This document shows, piece after piece, positions 37,003 through 47,825 of a stretch of 64,000 nt of DNA (the first letter of the stretch is position 1; each line of letters starts with the position of its first letter). The position numbers were made by a program, and so were the translations under genes. This DNA comes from Phanerodontia chrysosporium (Eukaryota; Basidiomycota; Agaricomycetes; Polyporales; Phanerochaetaceae), in assembly GCA_001910725.1 (NCBI GenBank), contig MJGA01000004.1, positions 1,054,001 to 1,118,000 on the forward strand, read 5' to 3'. The notes under the pieces are model-generated. The model had not been told where the DNA came from and ran no database searches. It worked only from the letters and a program-made list of their open reading frames with translations.

Positions 37003-37489
37003 TCAGAAGCCTTTTGACTGCAGCCACTGCACGACCTGGGTCTTGAAGAAGCCACCAGACAGGACGATATGACGACCACGGACGGTGTCGACCTTGAGCC
37101 GCTCCGCCTCGGGTGTGCCGGGCGGGAAGAGGGTCGCCTTTATGTCTCGGGCGAGATCCTAGGTGTGTGGGCAGATAGGTATCAAGTTGAGTGATGCTGC
37201 CCGGGCCTGCGCGAAGATGGAACGTGTCCGGCGTACTGACCTCGGTGTTACCCTCGACATTGCGGATCAGAACGAGGTGCTTTTGCATGCGAATGTCGGT
37301 GTATACGGGGATGGAGCCCCTTGTGTTCCGACGCACGAAATATGAGTAGCGAACAGTGTTGGGGTTGGAGGCGACGGCGTCACGGGTGACCTGGGATGCA
37401 GTCTCTGTGCCTGCAGCAGCCAAGGATTGCGAATACCAGCGCAGGCGGCGCGCCGGCAGGAGAAACTGATTTTGGATCGACCTGAGCAT
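37003..37489 (-). CDS. IMG2: Mitochondrial large-subunit ribosomal protein mL49
   Basis: Two exons (37489-37241, 37158-37003) join to 134 residues. An Arg-rich presequence (MLRSIQNQFLLPARRLRWYSQ) is followed by the Img2 domain: TVRYSYFVRRNTRGSIPVYTDIR, HLVLIRNVEGNTEDLARDIKATLFP and VRGRHIVLSGGFFKTQVVQWLQSKGF. The terminal LxSKGF is typical for mL49/IMG2. It is a structural protein of the mitoribosome. The donor is GTCAGT and the acceptor CACCTAG. Confidence 0.94.
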
Positions 37490-38128
37490 TTGGCGTTTTG
37501 GGTCTGGGAGTGATCTTACGAAATTAGCACGTCTGGTGACTGTGCCTAGAAGGTGCGGTGTGGAGAATTTGCGTACCGTGCGTGAGCAGTTGTGGAAGCA
37601 ATAAGAAGCGTGTTGCGTAGTTCCGGCGTGCGTGCGTGCGTGAGTGTGCAGGAGAGAACCTGGAGAAATGGAGGAGTGCGGGAGAGCAGCTGGTTTGATG
37701 GCTCGGGGACGGATGAATTGGGCGTCTACGTGGAGGGACTTGCGACTGAGGCTCACCCTGGGAGCTGTTCGTAGAAGAAAAACACAGGAAAGAAGAAAAA
37801 AAAACACTGGTAAGCGGATACGGGTAGGGCAGCTGTGGCTGGGCTGATCTGATACAAAAGCAAGGCGTTGGGCTTTTCTTGTCTCATGCATGGACTCCTG
37901 ATTAGGTGGAGTGTTCTCCGTTGATTCATCCATCCGCAAATTCATTTCATCGACCCTTGCCATCGCCGTTGCCGGTCTCCGTCATTTCGGTAACGCGTAA
38001 TTCATCCAGGACAGGTCCACTTGGCTACGGCGCCCAAACCCTTCGCTTATCCGATCCATTCCCCGTCCCCTATAAGACCCAGCGCGAGCCATGCCACTGT
38101 CAGCCTCCCCTCCCACCCGCCGCGCAAC
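37490..38128. promoter_or_regulatory. Divergent intergenic region, IMG2 / hypothetical gene
   Basis: 639 bp between outward-facing starts. It contains a purine-rich stretch with an A run near 37,795-37,805 but no protein-like frame. Confidence 0.35.
38071..38076 (+). promoter_or_regulatory. TATA-like element before the hypothetical gene at 38129
   Basis: TATAAG about 55 bp before the start codon, in a C-rich context. Promoter role is inferred only from position. Confidence 0.3.
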
Positions 38129-38877
38129 ATGGGCTACCCCGCCAACGTCTTCCACGTCCGCGACATGCTCCCAGTCAAGTTTGGCGAGCCCTCCACCGCC
38201 CCGTACGTCTTCAGGACACACTACCCGCGCTACGCCTACTCCTACTACGGTGGCGCACCCGCCATCCCGCCCACCGTCTGGCGGTATCCGCCAGTGCCCG
38301 CCCCCGAGCACCACGACGTGTACATGCCTGCGCACGTCCTGGCCGACCGCCAGAACGATGCGCATCTCCGCAGAACCGCGCCCAGTGCCGCGGAACAAGG
38401 TAAGCACGCCGCTTCTCCGCCTTCTGGCAATGCATGCCGTGCTAACTCGTGCTTCTAGCCCTCTCTCCTACACGCTCGGACTCGACCATGTCCGTCCTGA
38501 GCGCCGCATCGCCTGCGCTGTCCTCGCCGCCGCCGGTGCACGTCGTCTGCACAGCGCCGCTCGTCGCACCGAAGCCGCTGCCGTACCACTCGCCGACGTT
38601 CCTGCAGTTCGACCTGCCAGACGACGACGAGGACCTCTCGCACCCGCCGTACTGCTCGCGCCCGCACAAGCGCAAGCGCCAGGAGACCGACCTCGACGAC
38701 GACGCGTCCGAGGACGCAGACGCACGGCGCGTCGTCATCAAGCGCAGGGCTGCCGACGACCGCCGTGCGCATTGGCACGCTGCGGCACATGCTGTGCAGC
38801 CGCGACCCGTCCCACACCTATCGTCCTACTCGTATCCGATGCCGCCTCCGGTCTTTGCTCATGCGACATACCGTTGA
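38129..38877 (+). CDS. Hypothetical protein, Pro/Tyr-rich with acidic and basic patches
   Basis: Two exons (38129-38399, 38459-38877; donor GTAAGC, acceptor TTCTAG) join in frame to 229 residues. No family recognised. The amino part is aromatic and Pro-rich (YPRYAYSYYGGAPAIPPTVWRYPP). The middle is Ser/Pro-rich, followed by FLQFDLPDDDEDLSHPPY, then a bipartite basic run (RPHKRKRQETDLDDD and VVIKRRAADDRR) that suggests nuclear location. There is no signal peptide or membrane segment. GC3 is high, like that of neighbouring real genes. ATG 38129 is the first in this frame. Confidence 0.7.
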
Positions 38878-39472
38878 TCCCTCCGCGCCGAAAATAAGCT
38901 CTATCGGCCGTACGTCTCGCGTTTTCCCTGCATCCCGTGTGCACGCAGCCCTGACATGATTTCATTTTCCCAGACGCACTTGGCAGGAGACCCTCCACAC
39001 TGCTCTTCGTTGCTTGCATCTTTCGCCGCCTTTCACCGCACAGGACGAGCGCCGTCGCGCCGCACTGCCCGAACTGTGTCATATTGCACACTTCAGATTT
39101 CCCTGTTGATAGGGCCTGCATATGCCTTCGCCGCGATGTTACATCGCCAACGATTCCGCATGTATCCACATGATCAGCTCCGCGGTCGTTACCGCCTAGA
39201 GCGGCTGCCTTCGCCACGGACGTCGGTTCGCAGGGCAGCAACGATCTTACACATCATCCCATTCTTGCCGCACTTACGCTATCAGTCGCACATAGTTCCA
39301 GCATCCGCATGTATAATTGCATCACCCACTCCAGCATAGCGTAATATAATACATCTGATTCCGGACAAACATAGGTGGACAGCCTTCGGAGGCTTCGCGC
39401 GACATTCAAACTCGTATCGTACATCCTTGGCGTTGCATACACTGGGTTCCATCAGAGGCGGAGTGGGCTCTT
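38878..39472. other. Convergent 3' region, no gene seen
   Basis: 595 bp between the hypothetical gene and the Argonaute stop. Frames are short and AT-richer than coding DNA here; nothing recognised. Confidence 0.45.
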
Positions 39473-42400
39473 TCAGACAAAGTACATCTGCTGGTTCAGG
39501 ATCGCCTGGCCGAGACCCTGCTTCCACGTATCGAGGTTAAAGTCGGAACCACTGCTGTTGGTGGCCGTCTCGTTAGCGTAATCGAGCTCGGGCCTGAACT
39601 GGAAGTCGGCACGAGCGCAAAGCCGCTGCAGACAGAATGGTCAGTGGCGGGCACGACATGCTGTGCCCATCAACACGTACGTCGGCATCTAAATACAAAG
39701 ACCCGTCAGGAATGTTCTGTGCCTCCCCATGAGCCGAGTCGAGACTCACAGTACACCGGAGCAGGGATGGAAACCGAACGCGTCGCAGCGGCATAGACAT
39801 GGCACAGCGCAAAGGACAGCTCTTGCAGTCTGCGCGCGTGTTAGCCTGGGTTCCAGGACAGCATTCACATGCTACGCACTGGTCAACGGTGAGACCGGCG
39901 TCGTTCTTGAGCACGACGTAGTGGCCGGGGCGCGAGGCTATTGCGACATGATCAAGTTGTCATACTCTAGCGGGGTCCTCGCTTACTTCCTTTCAGACCG
40001 CCTTGAGATTGCAGATAGAAGTCGACATAGGTGGAATGAACGACCTCACTGTCGATAACTAATCCGGGGTGGAGGTTGCCCGACCGATCCGCATCGGACC
40101 TGCGGCACAGGAAGAGCACATTATTCATCGTATTCCGCAGTGGTCTCATGCACTTACCTATCCTTCGGGAAGAAACGAACGTGGTGCCTATAGTTGGAAT
40201 ACGACACTCAGTGTGAGGCTGTAAAATTGCATATTCGACTTACCTTTTCCCAACAACAATGAATATCAGCCTTGCCTTGTGTTTGGTATCGCGCTCGAGG
40301 TCATCAAGGACAGCTTTAATGACGCACAACGAGAGTTAATGCAATATACATGAATAAGTCTAGAATATAGGAATATTGTACCTTGGATAGCTTGGATCTC
40401 GTTGTTCTCTACCTGTGCATATTCGCCCTCAGAGACGCCGTCACGGTAAAGGACAATGGTCTTGGGGAAGATATTGCGCTTCTGTCTGTACTGCACGATA
40501 GCCCTCTGACAAGGTGGCGTGGTCACGCGCGTCAGTCATAGACCGAGGATTGGACACTTACCTTGACCATATTGCCGATGTTGTCAATGGCCTCCTGCCG
40601 CGGAGGCTGGACCTGGACCTCGGTGTGGTAACGTGTGGCGGATTCATCCCATGATGACACCAAACTGGCGATCGACGGCCGGCTGGTGACACCAGGAGAG
40701 GGATGCGTCACATCGCAACCTGTACGTACGCGCCGGGTAAGGAGGGCGGACACGGCACATGTGCCATACGACTCACCAACCACCATGCATTGTTGGAGGA
40801 ATGGGACGACTGGGGAATTCAGAGTAGAGTTGATACCGCCGGCCTTCGCGTTAATCCTGCGCGCCGGTTGGAACGATGACTAGATGTGAAGATAGTTTAC
40901 GCACTTTAAAGCCACATTGTTACAATACTGGTCAGAGGCTGACTCGTATTTCCCGGCACGCTAGGGGTAGCAAAGTCTTTGTGCCACAGATAATACCCGT
41001 CATTCAATTCACTTACCACACACTGCGTGGGGATGCCTTGCATCATGTCTCCCCACTGCTTGACTTGCTTCCGCAGCGGAGCAGCCTCCCTGGGCAGAAT
41101 CACCAGGACCAAGCCCGGCTTTGGTCCCCCCTGGATCATACTAGTAGACTGGTGAGCGGCCCTTGTTAGCGACTGCAGCGGATTCCTCAGTGAAAGCTCC
41201 ATATAGATATTAAGAGGGCATACATCTGCAACATTCATCTCGTTTCCGCTACAAAAATAAGGCTGCTCCCGGTAAAACTCTGTGGCAAGTTAGCGAGCCG
41301 GAACATGATTGCCACGGGTCAGAATTACCTATGCCTGTGAGTAAAATCAATATTGGAGGACAACATTCGGAAGAGAGGCCGGGACTCACCAAGGTTCTTC
41401 ATGTTCCTCAGGAGGTTCGTGGCAAGGCGTGCGGCGGCATCCTTCGCATTAGGAGTAGGATCGAAGCTGACAACGGCCCACGCCACAATGCGGGCTGGGA
41501 GTTGGAATGTCCTGTTGACCACGTTCCACGCACCGCCCTGGACGTTCTGCAAGAAGGCTCTGTCAGTATGTGGTAACGTAAGGTAAAGTCTATAGTATTC
41601 ACCAGTGTCCCATTGCCGTATAGCACGCCGGGAGGCATGAGGCGACGTCCTTGGGCTTCTAGAGGTTTAGTTTCGACATTCATCCCCGCGTCCTTCATAA
41701 AGGGAGAGTTCCTGTAAGCAAGCACCTACGACGTGGGTCAGCTATGAACCTCCGCAACACTGGATGAACGCTCTCGCTCTCACATTGCCAGAGACAGCCT
41801 TGCTAATGATTTCGAGGCGCTTTTCGGGACGCACAGCAGTCTCTTTGATTACCTCAGAGGTGGCACGACCGTCGAGCTTCTTCTTGTATAGCTGCCCAGG
41901 GACAATTTGGCACACCTCCGCGGGAAACACAGCGTCTCTGCCGCTGCGGATGCCAAAGACGTCGGGGAAGCGGATGGTGATTCGGTGATGCTCCTGGAAA
42001 TGGTCCTGCATCGGGTGAGTACTCCGCAGAAGGAACATATTTATGGTGATACCTTGACTGTAGTCATTTGACCGCCTTTATCGAATTCGAATTGCCCAGC
42101 ACAAGGTACGATGTCTTCGATCTTTCCCTTCTTGTTGTTCGGTGGAACAGTAACAGTGACCCCTTTGTAGAAGGCTCTGAGCTTCCGCAGCGTGTGCACC
42201 CCTCTCTCGCCGCTGCAGCTTTGTGCGAGCTGACGCGGGTCCCTGCAGCCGAGGTACTGCATAGCGATGTCCAAGAGCGACCCCGCTTTGAACCTTAGAT
42301 CATAGGTTCAGTTATAGAAAAGTGCAATGCGTGGGGAGGTTCGTACATAGGTGCCGCAGTTGTATCGATATTGATCATAATATTGTTGAGTACAGGGCGC

Positions 42401-43310
42401 ACGCTCCTGAGTTGGATTCAGCCCAAACATCGTTGCCGTCATACGGGGCAACTCACTGGAAGAAGCCGTGCCATAGCTGCAACCCCGGGGCTATCTCACG
42501 GACGTTCTCATTGATGTAGAAAGACTTGGAATGAAGAGCGAAATTATGCTGACTGGAAAGCCAGTCAGAGGGGCTGCTACGGCATGAGGACTCTAGACGC
42601 ACATATTGGGGCCTTGCGAAATGATGATTTGGAGCAGGTTGACTGCGGTAGTGTTGGCCTGGCTTTTATTGGCACCGTCTGGAGACATGAGCCGCTGCAG
42701 ATCACTGTAAATCATGCTATGAGATACCTCATCCTGACATCGAGCGATATGCTAGACATGATCCTACCTAGGCCGAACTACGCTGACATTCCTGATTGTG
42801 ACTTTAAAGATGCCCGTGGTAGCTTTGGGATTCTTGGATAGATTCACTTCGAACTGACGTCGATGCCAGTGAGATGTCGGCAGTGGGGACCGGAGATGGC
42901 ACGTACGTTCTCTTGTTGAATGCGAGCGATAGAATACATGTTGTGCATGCCATCGAACGAAGCACGACGGGTGAAGATCTTGGGATTATCGTCTTGCAAC
43001 TTCTCGATGATCTCTCTAGCACGACGACGGACGGTGACATCCTTCGGTGGACCATTGGCCATCTGCTGCTTGATCACTAGCGCAAATGCGATTGTGAACA
43101 TCATCGTGAACGTGCAACACTCGTGTGACGCCTCACCGACTGTCCGTAGGGATTGACAAGCGATTCGGAAAGATCAGTGACCGTGCCATGTATCTGCGAT
43201 CGTAACTCACCATCGTAGTGATAGAATTCATGCTTGGGAAGACTAGAGACCCGAAACATGTTGGTGAATACAGAGACGGTCGCACCTCTCGTGCCAGTTC
43301 TGTCAGACAT
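39473..43310 (-). CDS. Argonaute, RNA-silencing effector with intact slicer residues
   Basis: The start is MSDRTGTRGATVSVFTNMFRV. The N and PAZ parts are in many short exons (DFHxYDG-type start, VHTLRKLRAFYKGVTVTVPP, HHRITIRFPDVFGIRSGRDAVFPAEVCQIVPGQLY). The MID part has GVLYGNGTLV, FQLPARIVAWAVVSFDPTP and GLVLVILPREAAPLRKQVKQWGD. PIWI has GCDVTHPSPGVTSRPSIASLV (Asp 1), VQPPRQEAI (Glu finger), IVLYRDGVSEGEY (Asp 2) and VYYADRLCARA (Asp 4), a DEDD tetrad. It binds small RNAs and should cleave targets. The stop follows ILNQQMYFV. More than 15 introns, one flanking an 8-nt exon at 39681-39688. Confidence 0.95.
39681..39688 (-). other. 8-nt microexon of the Argonaute gene
   Basis: The exon reads ATGCCGAC on the minus strand. 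It completes a Tyr codon split after its first base and adds Ala and Asp (Y-A-D), the last being the fourth catalytic residue. It is bounded upstream by an intron ending TTTAG and downstream by a GTACGT donor. Skipping it would remove the residue and shift the frame. Confidence 0.8.
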
Positions 43311-43797
43311 TGCGAAGAGTGACTGTGAGAGGCGCGGACGATGGGGGAGTGGGATGGGACGCGATAACGGAATCCAGCCCAATCCAGCCCTATTTGAACG
43401 TTTCACATGAGGGCAACTCGGGCCTCATCGCCTAGATGACGCGAATAGGGAAGGACCACACGTGAGCAAGTGCTTCTCGCTTGCCTGTAAAGGTGGCCGC
43501 CGTTCGACCTCAGAGTCATCACATTCCGAGAGGGATGCGTAGACAATAGACCACGTTCAAGCTTAGTGCGTCATGTGCAGCAAGCGAAGTAAAATATCCG
43601 GGATCATATATTGCGTAGAGAGCGGGGAACAAACCAGATGACATGATTCATACGGAGAGGAAGCGTCCTGACAATTGAAGAGAGCTGTATGCATAGATTA
43701 AACGGAAAGCAAGTACTCCGCGCCATGACACTCACATCCACGGACGCGCAGTCCAAGGCACCCAGTCGAGGTATCATACTGATCATTACGTTACAGC
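43311..43797. other. Gap between Argonaute promoter and YPT1 3' end
   Basis: 487 bp between two minus-strand genes. No gene seen; it should contain the Argonaute promoter and the YPT1 3' UTR. An A/T-rich patch near 43,590-43,610 is not a recognised element. Confidence 0.4.
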
Positions 43798-44853
43798 TTA
43801 GCAGCATCCGCCGGACTGGTTCTGCTGCACAGTCTGGCCGGGGGTGATAGTAGTCGACTTGCCGGTGCCGGAAGTTGTTGAAGTAGAGCCCATCCTGAAG
43901 GAGGATAGCTCAGAATACGGTCCCTGACATGCACACGGCATGAACTTACCGGTCCTTGATCTGCTTGGCCATTGTCAAGAAGGCCTGCTCGACGTTTGTA
44001 GCGTTCTTAGCAGATGTCTCGAGGAAGGGGATCGACAGTTGGTCGGCGAATTCCTATAGATAACGGTAAGCACTCGGTCCAAGTATGGTAATCAATCTGA
44101 CACACCTTCGCCACGCCGTACTCCACGACCTTCTTGCTGGTCAGGTCGGACTTATTGCCGACCAGCAACTTGTTCACGCCTTCTGAGGCATAGCGGTCAA
44201 TCTCCTGCAGCCACTGCTTGACGTTTGTAAAGGTGTCTGCATGGCGATTAGTGAGAGTCGGGGTGACCTTGCAGCATCGCCCTTACCGTTGTCAGTCACA
44301 TCATAAACAACGATGATGCCGTGCGCTCCCCGGTAGTAAGACGAGGTGATGGTGCGGAAACGTTCCTGGCCTGTGAAGCAACGTTGAGAATACGTCTAGC
44401 AACTTCTGGGCCCTTCTATGTACCTGCAGTGTCCCACTGGAGACGAGAGGGTCATGTTAGCTAGCTGCGGACGATGCGGGATTGACGACGGCTGCACTGG
44501 GCACAGCGTATCCGGATGCTCCATGTCGTACGTCGTCTGAACTACCAGATACTGCGCACAGCGCACCCGCGCCCCGGACGTATGAAAGGAGGACGTACAA
44601 TCTGAAGCTTGACGGTCTTGCCCTCGAGCTCAATAGTGCGAATCTTAAAGTCGACACCGATGGTGCTTATGTAGCTCTCGGTGTAGGTGTCGTCAGCGAA
44701 CCGAAGGAGGAGACATGACTGCAAGAAATATTGAGCAGGTCAGGACCACGAGGTGCCTGGAGTAGGATGACGGCAGCCACAACAGACCTTGCCGACGCCG
44801 GAGTCGCCGATGAGGAGGAGCTTGAAGAGGTAGTCGTACTCGCTGGTGTGCAT
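43798..44853 (-). CDS. YPT1: Rab-family GTPase Ypt1 (Rab1)
   Basis: Exons join to about 205 residues: [17 protein letters not shown] (P-loop), [29 protein letters not shown] (switch I), [23 protein letters not shown] (switch II), [47 protein letters not shown], and a Ser/Thr-rich tail ending GGCC for double geranylgeranylation. Ypt1 directs ER-to-Golgi traffic and autophagy. The order and short Rab motifs leave no doubt. ATG 44853 gives [11 protein letters not shown], a little different from the usual MNxEYDYLFK, so a first coding exon further upstream cannot be ruled out. Seven or so exons. Head-to-head with the aspartic protease. Confidence 0.96.
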
Positions 44854-45405
44854 GTCGAAGGCGTTGAGGTCGTTGAGGGACGATGTCTAGGTAGTGGAAG
44901 GCGGACGCTGACGGTGGTGAGGTGAACAAGGGTAAGGGAGGTGTGTTGAATAGGGCGGTGGCAGTGACGCGTGTATTTGGCGCGCGTTGACCCCGACTAC
45001 CCCGTCGACCGTCCGCAGCGGCGAATCCGACGCTGACGACGACCAAAACAGCCTGCTCAGCCTCACTGGCAGAGTTGCTCGTGACAGCGGAGTCGCCTTT
45101 ATTTTTCCTGCAATTTTCGCGTGAGTGGCATAGCTATTTCTTACGTATTTCTGGCTCGTGGCAGGGCTGCGTGCAGCGTCCACCCTTTAGCGAACCGGCT
45201 TCGCCCTCACGACAAAGGTGCTACTGCGCCGCTCTGCGGACGAGAGGGTACGAAACCCTCTACTGCCGTACCCGTGTCCGGGAATATTCGAATTGCGATA
45301 TCGACCGAGGCTGCCAGACTAGCCAGCCGCTGTGCTTCAGGACAGCTTGGGCCCAGAGGTAAATCTCGCCCGCCGCCGTTCCTGCTTCGTTGCTCATCTT
45401 CCAAC
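44854..45405. promoter_or_regulatory. Divergent intergenic region, YPT1 / aspartic protease
   Basis: 552 bp between outward-facing starts. No coding frame with family features and no clear TATA box. Confidence 0.35.
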
Positions 45406-47104
45406 ATGCTCACAGCGTTCAGTGTATACCTAGTTCTCGTTCTGTCACTGGTATTTCCTCCGGCATATTCTCAATCCATCCCGCTTTTCCGCGTGCCTCG
45501 GCAACACACCACCAACCCGCCCAGCCTCTTCAGCAGCAACATCTCTGTATCTGACATAAATGGCTTGTCCGTACCATTTCATTCGCATTTATGGCAGCTT
45601 CTCACGTCACGCCATAGCGCCTACCTTGCCCGCATGGAGTGAGTACGCACCATTTTCGCTGACGCAGGGAACTGAACAGTGGCGGCTGGTCACAGTATCG
45701 GCGCACAGAGCTTCCTTGTCCTTCTTGACACTGGCTCGTCAGACCTGGTGAGTATCCCGCCGCTACTATTGACAGCGATTCATATCCGCTGTAGTGGATA
45801 GTGTCTTCTAGCTGCACCGAAGACGACTGCCAGAGCGTCCCCAAGTATCAACCGACCCCATCGCTCGACTTGTCTCCCCAAGCCTTTGAACTGCAGTACT
45901 TGCTCGGCGAAGTATCTGGCGTCATTGGTACCGAGACTATCGGTCTGGGACGCTTCGAGGTGCTCTCGCAAGTATTTGGTACGTTTGCTTCCGGGAAATC
46001 TCTCCATCGGGTCTACTGACTACCAGATGTAGCCCTCGCGAATCAGACTGCTGGACTCGGCCTGGCGGCGACCGGAAACAGTGGCATTCTAGGACTCTCC
46101 TTTCCAACAGAGGCGGCGATACCTGACACCTCCGGCCGAACTTTGCTCGAGAACCTGGTTGCTTCTCTTGACGAACCCGACAAATACTTCGCTGTCAAGC
46201 TCGGAAGAAACGACAACAGCTCATCATTTACTATCGGCGAGCTTGACCCTGCGTATTCCACGTCCATGTCAGACTTTGCGTTCACGAACGTCTATTCCTC
46301 TGGGCGTTCTGACTACGATTACTGGAAGGTTCCACTGCTATCGATCACTGTCAACAACACTGCCTTTGATCTCTCTGGCTCCCGCGTTCATGGCTCGCAG
46401 TCGCCGATTGCTATCTTTGACACTGGCACGACACTGATCCTGGGGCCCTCTGACGATGTGGACCGGCTATGGCAGTCTATAGGCGGCGCACAGAAGACAG
46501 AACAGGGCTGGAAGGTCCGCTGTGACCGCGCGATGGTCATTGGCATGGTGCTTGGTGAGGGTGACAGCGCTAAAGAGTACGCTATCGACCCCGCGGACCT
46601 CAGCTGGATTGAAGGCGGGCGAGACGGCGATTGGTGTATGGGTGGTATTCAGGGCAACGACGGCGTAGGTTCATCGCCGGTATCCTTACCACATCTTATT
46701 TACGCATGCTCCGCCGCTCTCAGGTTTCCTCGGGCGATTGGCTCCTAGGTGACACCTTCCTTCGCGTAAGTCGACCGCTTCCCTTGCGCTGTCGACGGTC
46801 CACAGTACTGATTTCGATTTCGTAGAATGTCTATCTCGTGCATCACGTTGGCAACAGTACTCAGCCGCCCTCTGTCGGTATCAAGGGGCTGACGGATCCT
46901 CAGACTGCTCTCACCAACTTCAGGCTCGCGCGCGGCGACGATCCTACACCTCCTGTCCCTGTGCTGGCCAAAGTAACGCATCGTAGATATGCCATCAGCG
47001 AATGGGCGATCAACGGTATTGCGTTGGCCGGGGGTTTTGTCGTTGGATCGGTCCTCACGGTCGTCATCAGCGCATGTGTAGCAAGAAGGACAAACAAGTA
47101 CTGA
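45406..47104 (+). CDS. Pepsin-like (A1) aspartic protease with C-terminal membrane anchor
   Basis: A signal peptide (MLTAFSVYLVLVLSLVFPPAYS) starts the protein at 45406. The two catalytic motifs are LLDTGSSDLW (exon end near 45,745) and AIFDTGTTLILGP. Between them are GEVSGVIGTETIGLG and ALANQTAGLGLAATGNSGILGLSFP, matching family A1. WLLGDTFLRNVYLVHHVG is the usual closing block. After it, about 70 residues lead to one hydrophobic segment (AINGIALAGGFVVGSVLTVV) and a short basic tail (ARRTNKY), so the enzyme is probably anchored at the plasma membrane or vacuole. Seven or so exons, about 480 residues. Substrate unknown. Confidence 0.92.
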
Positions 47105-47217
47105 ATTGGTGTAGATGTACAAGCATGAATACAAAGCCCGTAGTGCGAGGGCAAATTACACAGATCTGAAATACACGAGAGAACTAGTACAGAGATGGAA
47201 ACAAGAACATGGGAAGG

Positions 47218-47825
47218 CTACATTGGCTTCCCTCCCGGGATCGGTGGGGGTGACTGATAACCGGAGTGTGCAGGCGGATACGCTGGAGCGTAGCCCGGCT
47301 GGAAGGACTGAGGGCCGCCGAAGGCCTGCTGTTGTTGTTGCGGATAGAACGGATGCTCTCCGACAACTTGCGGCTGCCACCTGAGAGCGCAATCCTTCAA
47401 TTACGGTATACGATAGAAATGGGAGAGCTTACCCTGGCTGAATGGGCAGACTCCACTGGCAGATTGGACAAATCCACACGTGCTTGGACTTCAGAGGGAC
47501 CAGGGGTACGAAGCACAGCTCGAACCACATGCGCGACTTAGCTGGGTATACCGCGGCTGCGAGGACATGAGTGCCTCAATCTTCCCTGAAGCGGAAGAAG
47601 AACCGACCGTTGTTGCATCGCGGACATATCCTGGGTGTGGTGTCCCCATCAGGCTTGACTCTGTTCTGGCAGCCCACTGACGTCGTGTATGATCAGTATC
47701 CCGCAATCCCGAGACAAGGGACCGCGGCGCGCACCGAGAACGGGCAGACAAACTGGAAATGAAGGGGTCAGCCAGGGCGGCGTGGCACGACAGACACAAG
47801 AGGACGTACAGATGAGATCCAGCAT
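47218..47825 (-). CDS. Small fungal zinc-ribbon protein
   Basis: Five exons assemble to about 125 residues. Two tiny first exons give MLDLIFCLPVLV, then GCQNRVKPDG and CPRCNNAKSRMWFELCFVPLVPLKSKHVWICPICQW. The pair CPRC...CPIC is a zinc ribbon; the hydrophobic WFELCFVPLVPL block between them is typical of a widespread fungal zinc-ribbon family of unknown role. The tail is Gln/Pro/Tyr-rich (HPFYPQQQQQAFGG, ending PIPGGKPM). The amino terminus is hydrophobic and might sit in or on a membrane. Stop 47220-47218 is 113 bp from the convergent protease stop. Confidence 0.8.

Noticed and set aside
36944..37963. 339-codon minus-strand frame extending upstream of mL49
   Set aside because: The part before 37489 has no ATG-supported coding character; the presequence of mL49 begins at 37489 and the frame's tail overruns its intron and other-frame exon.
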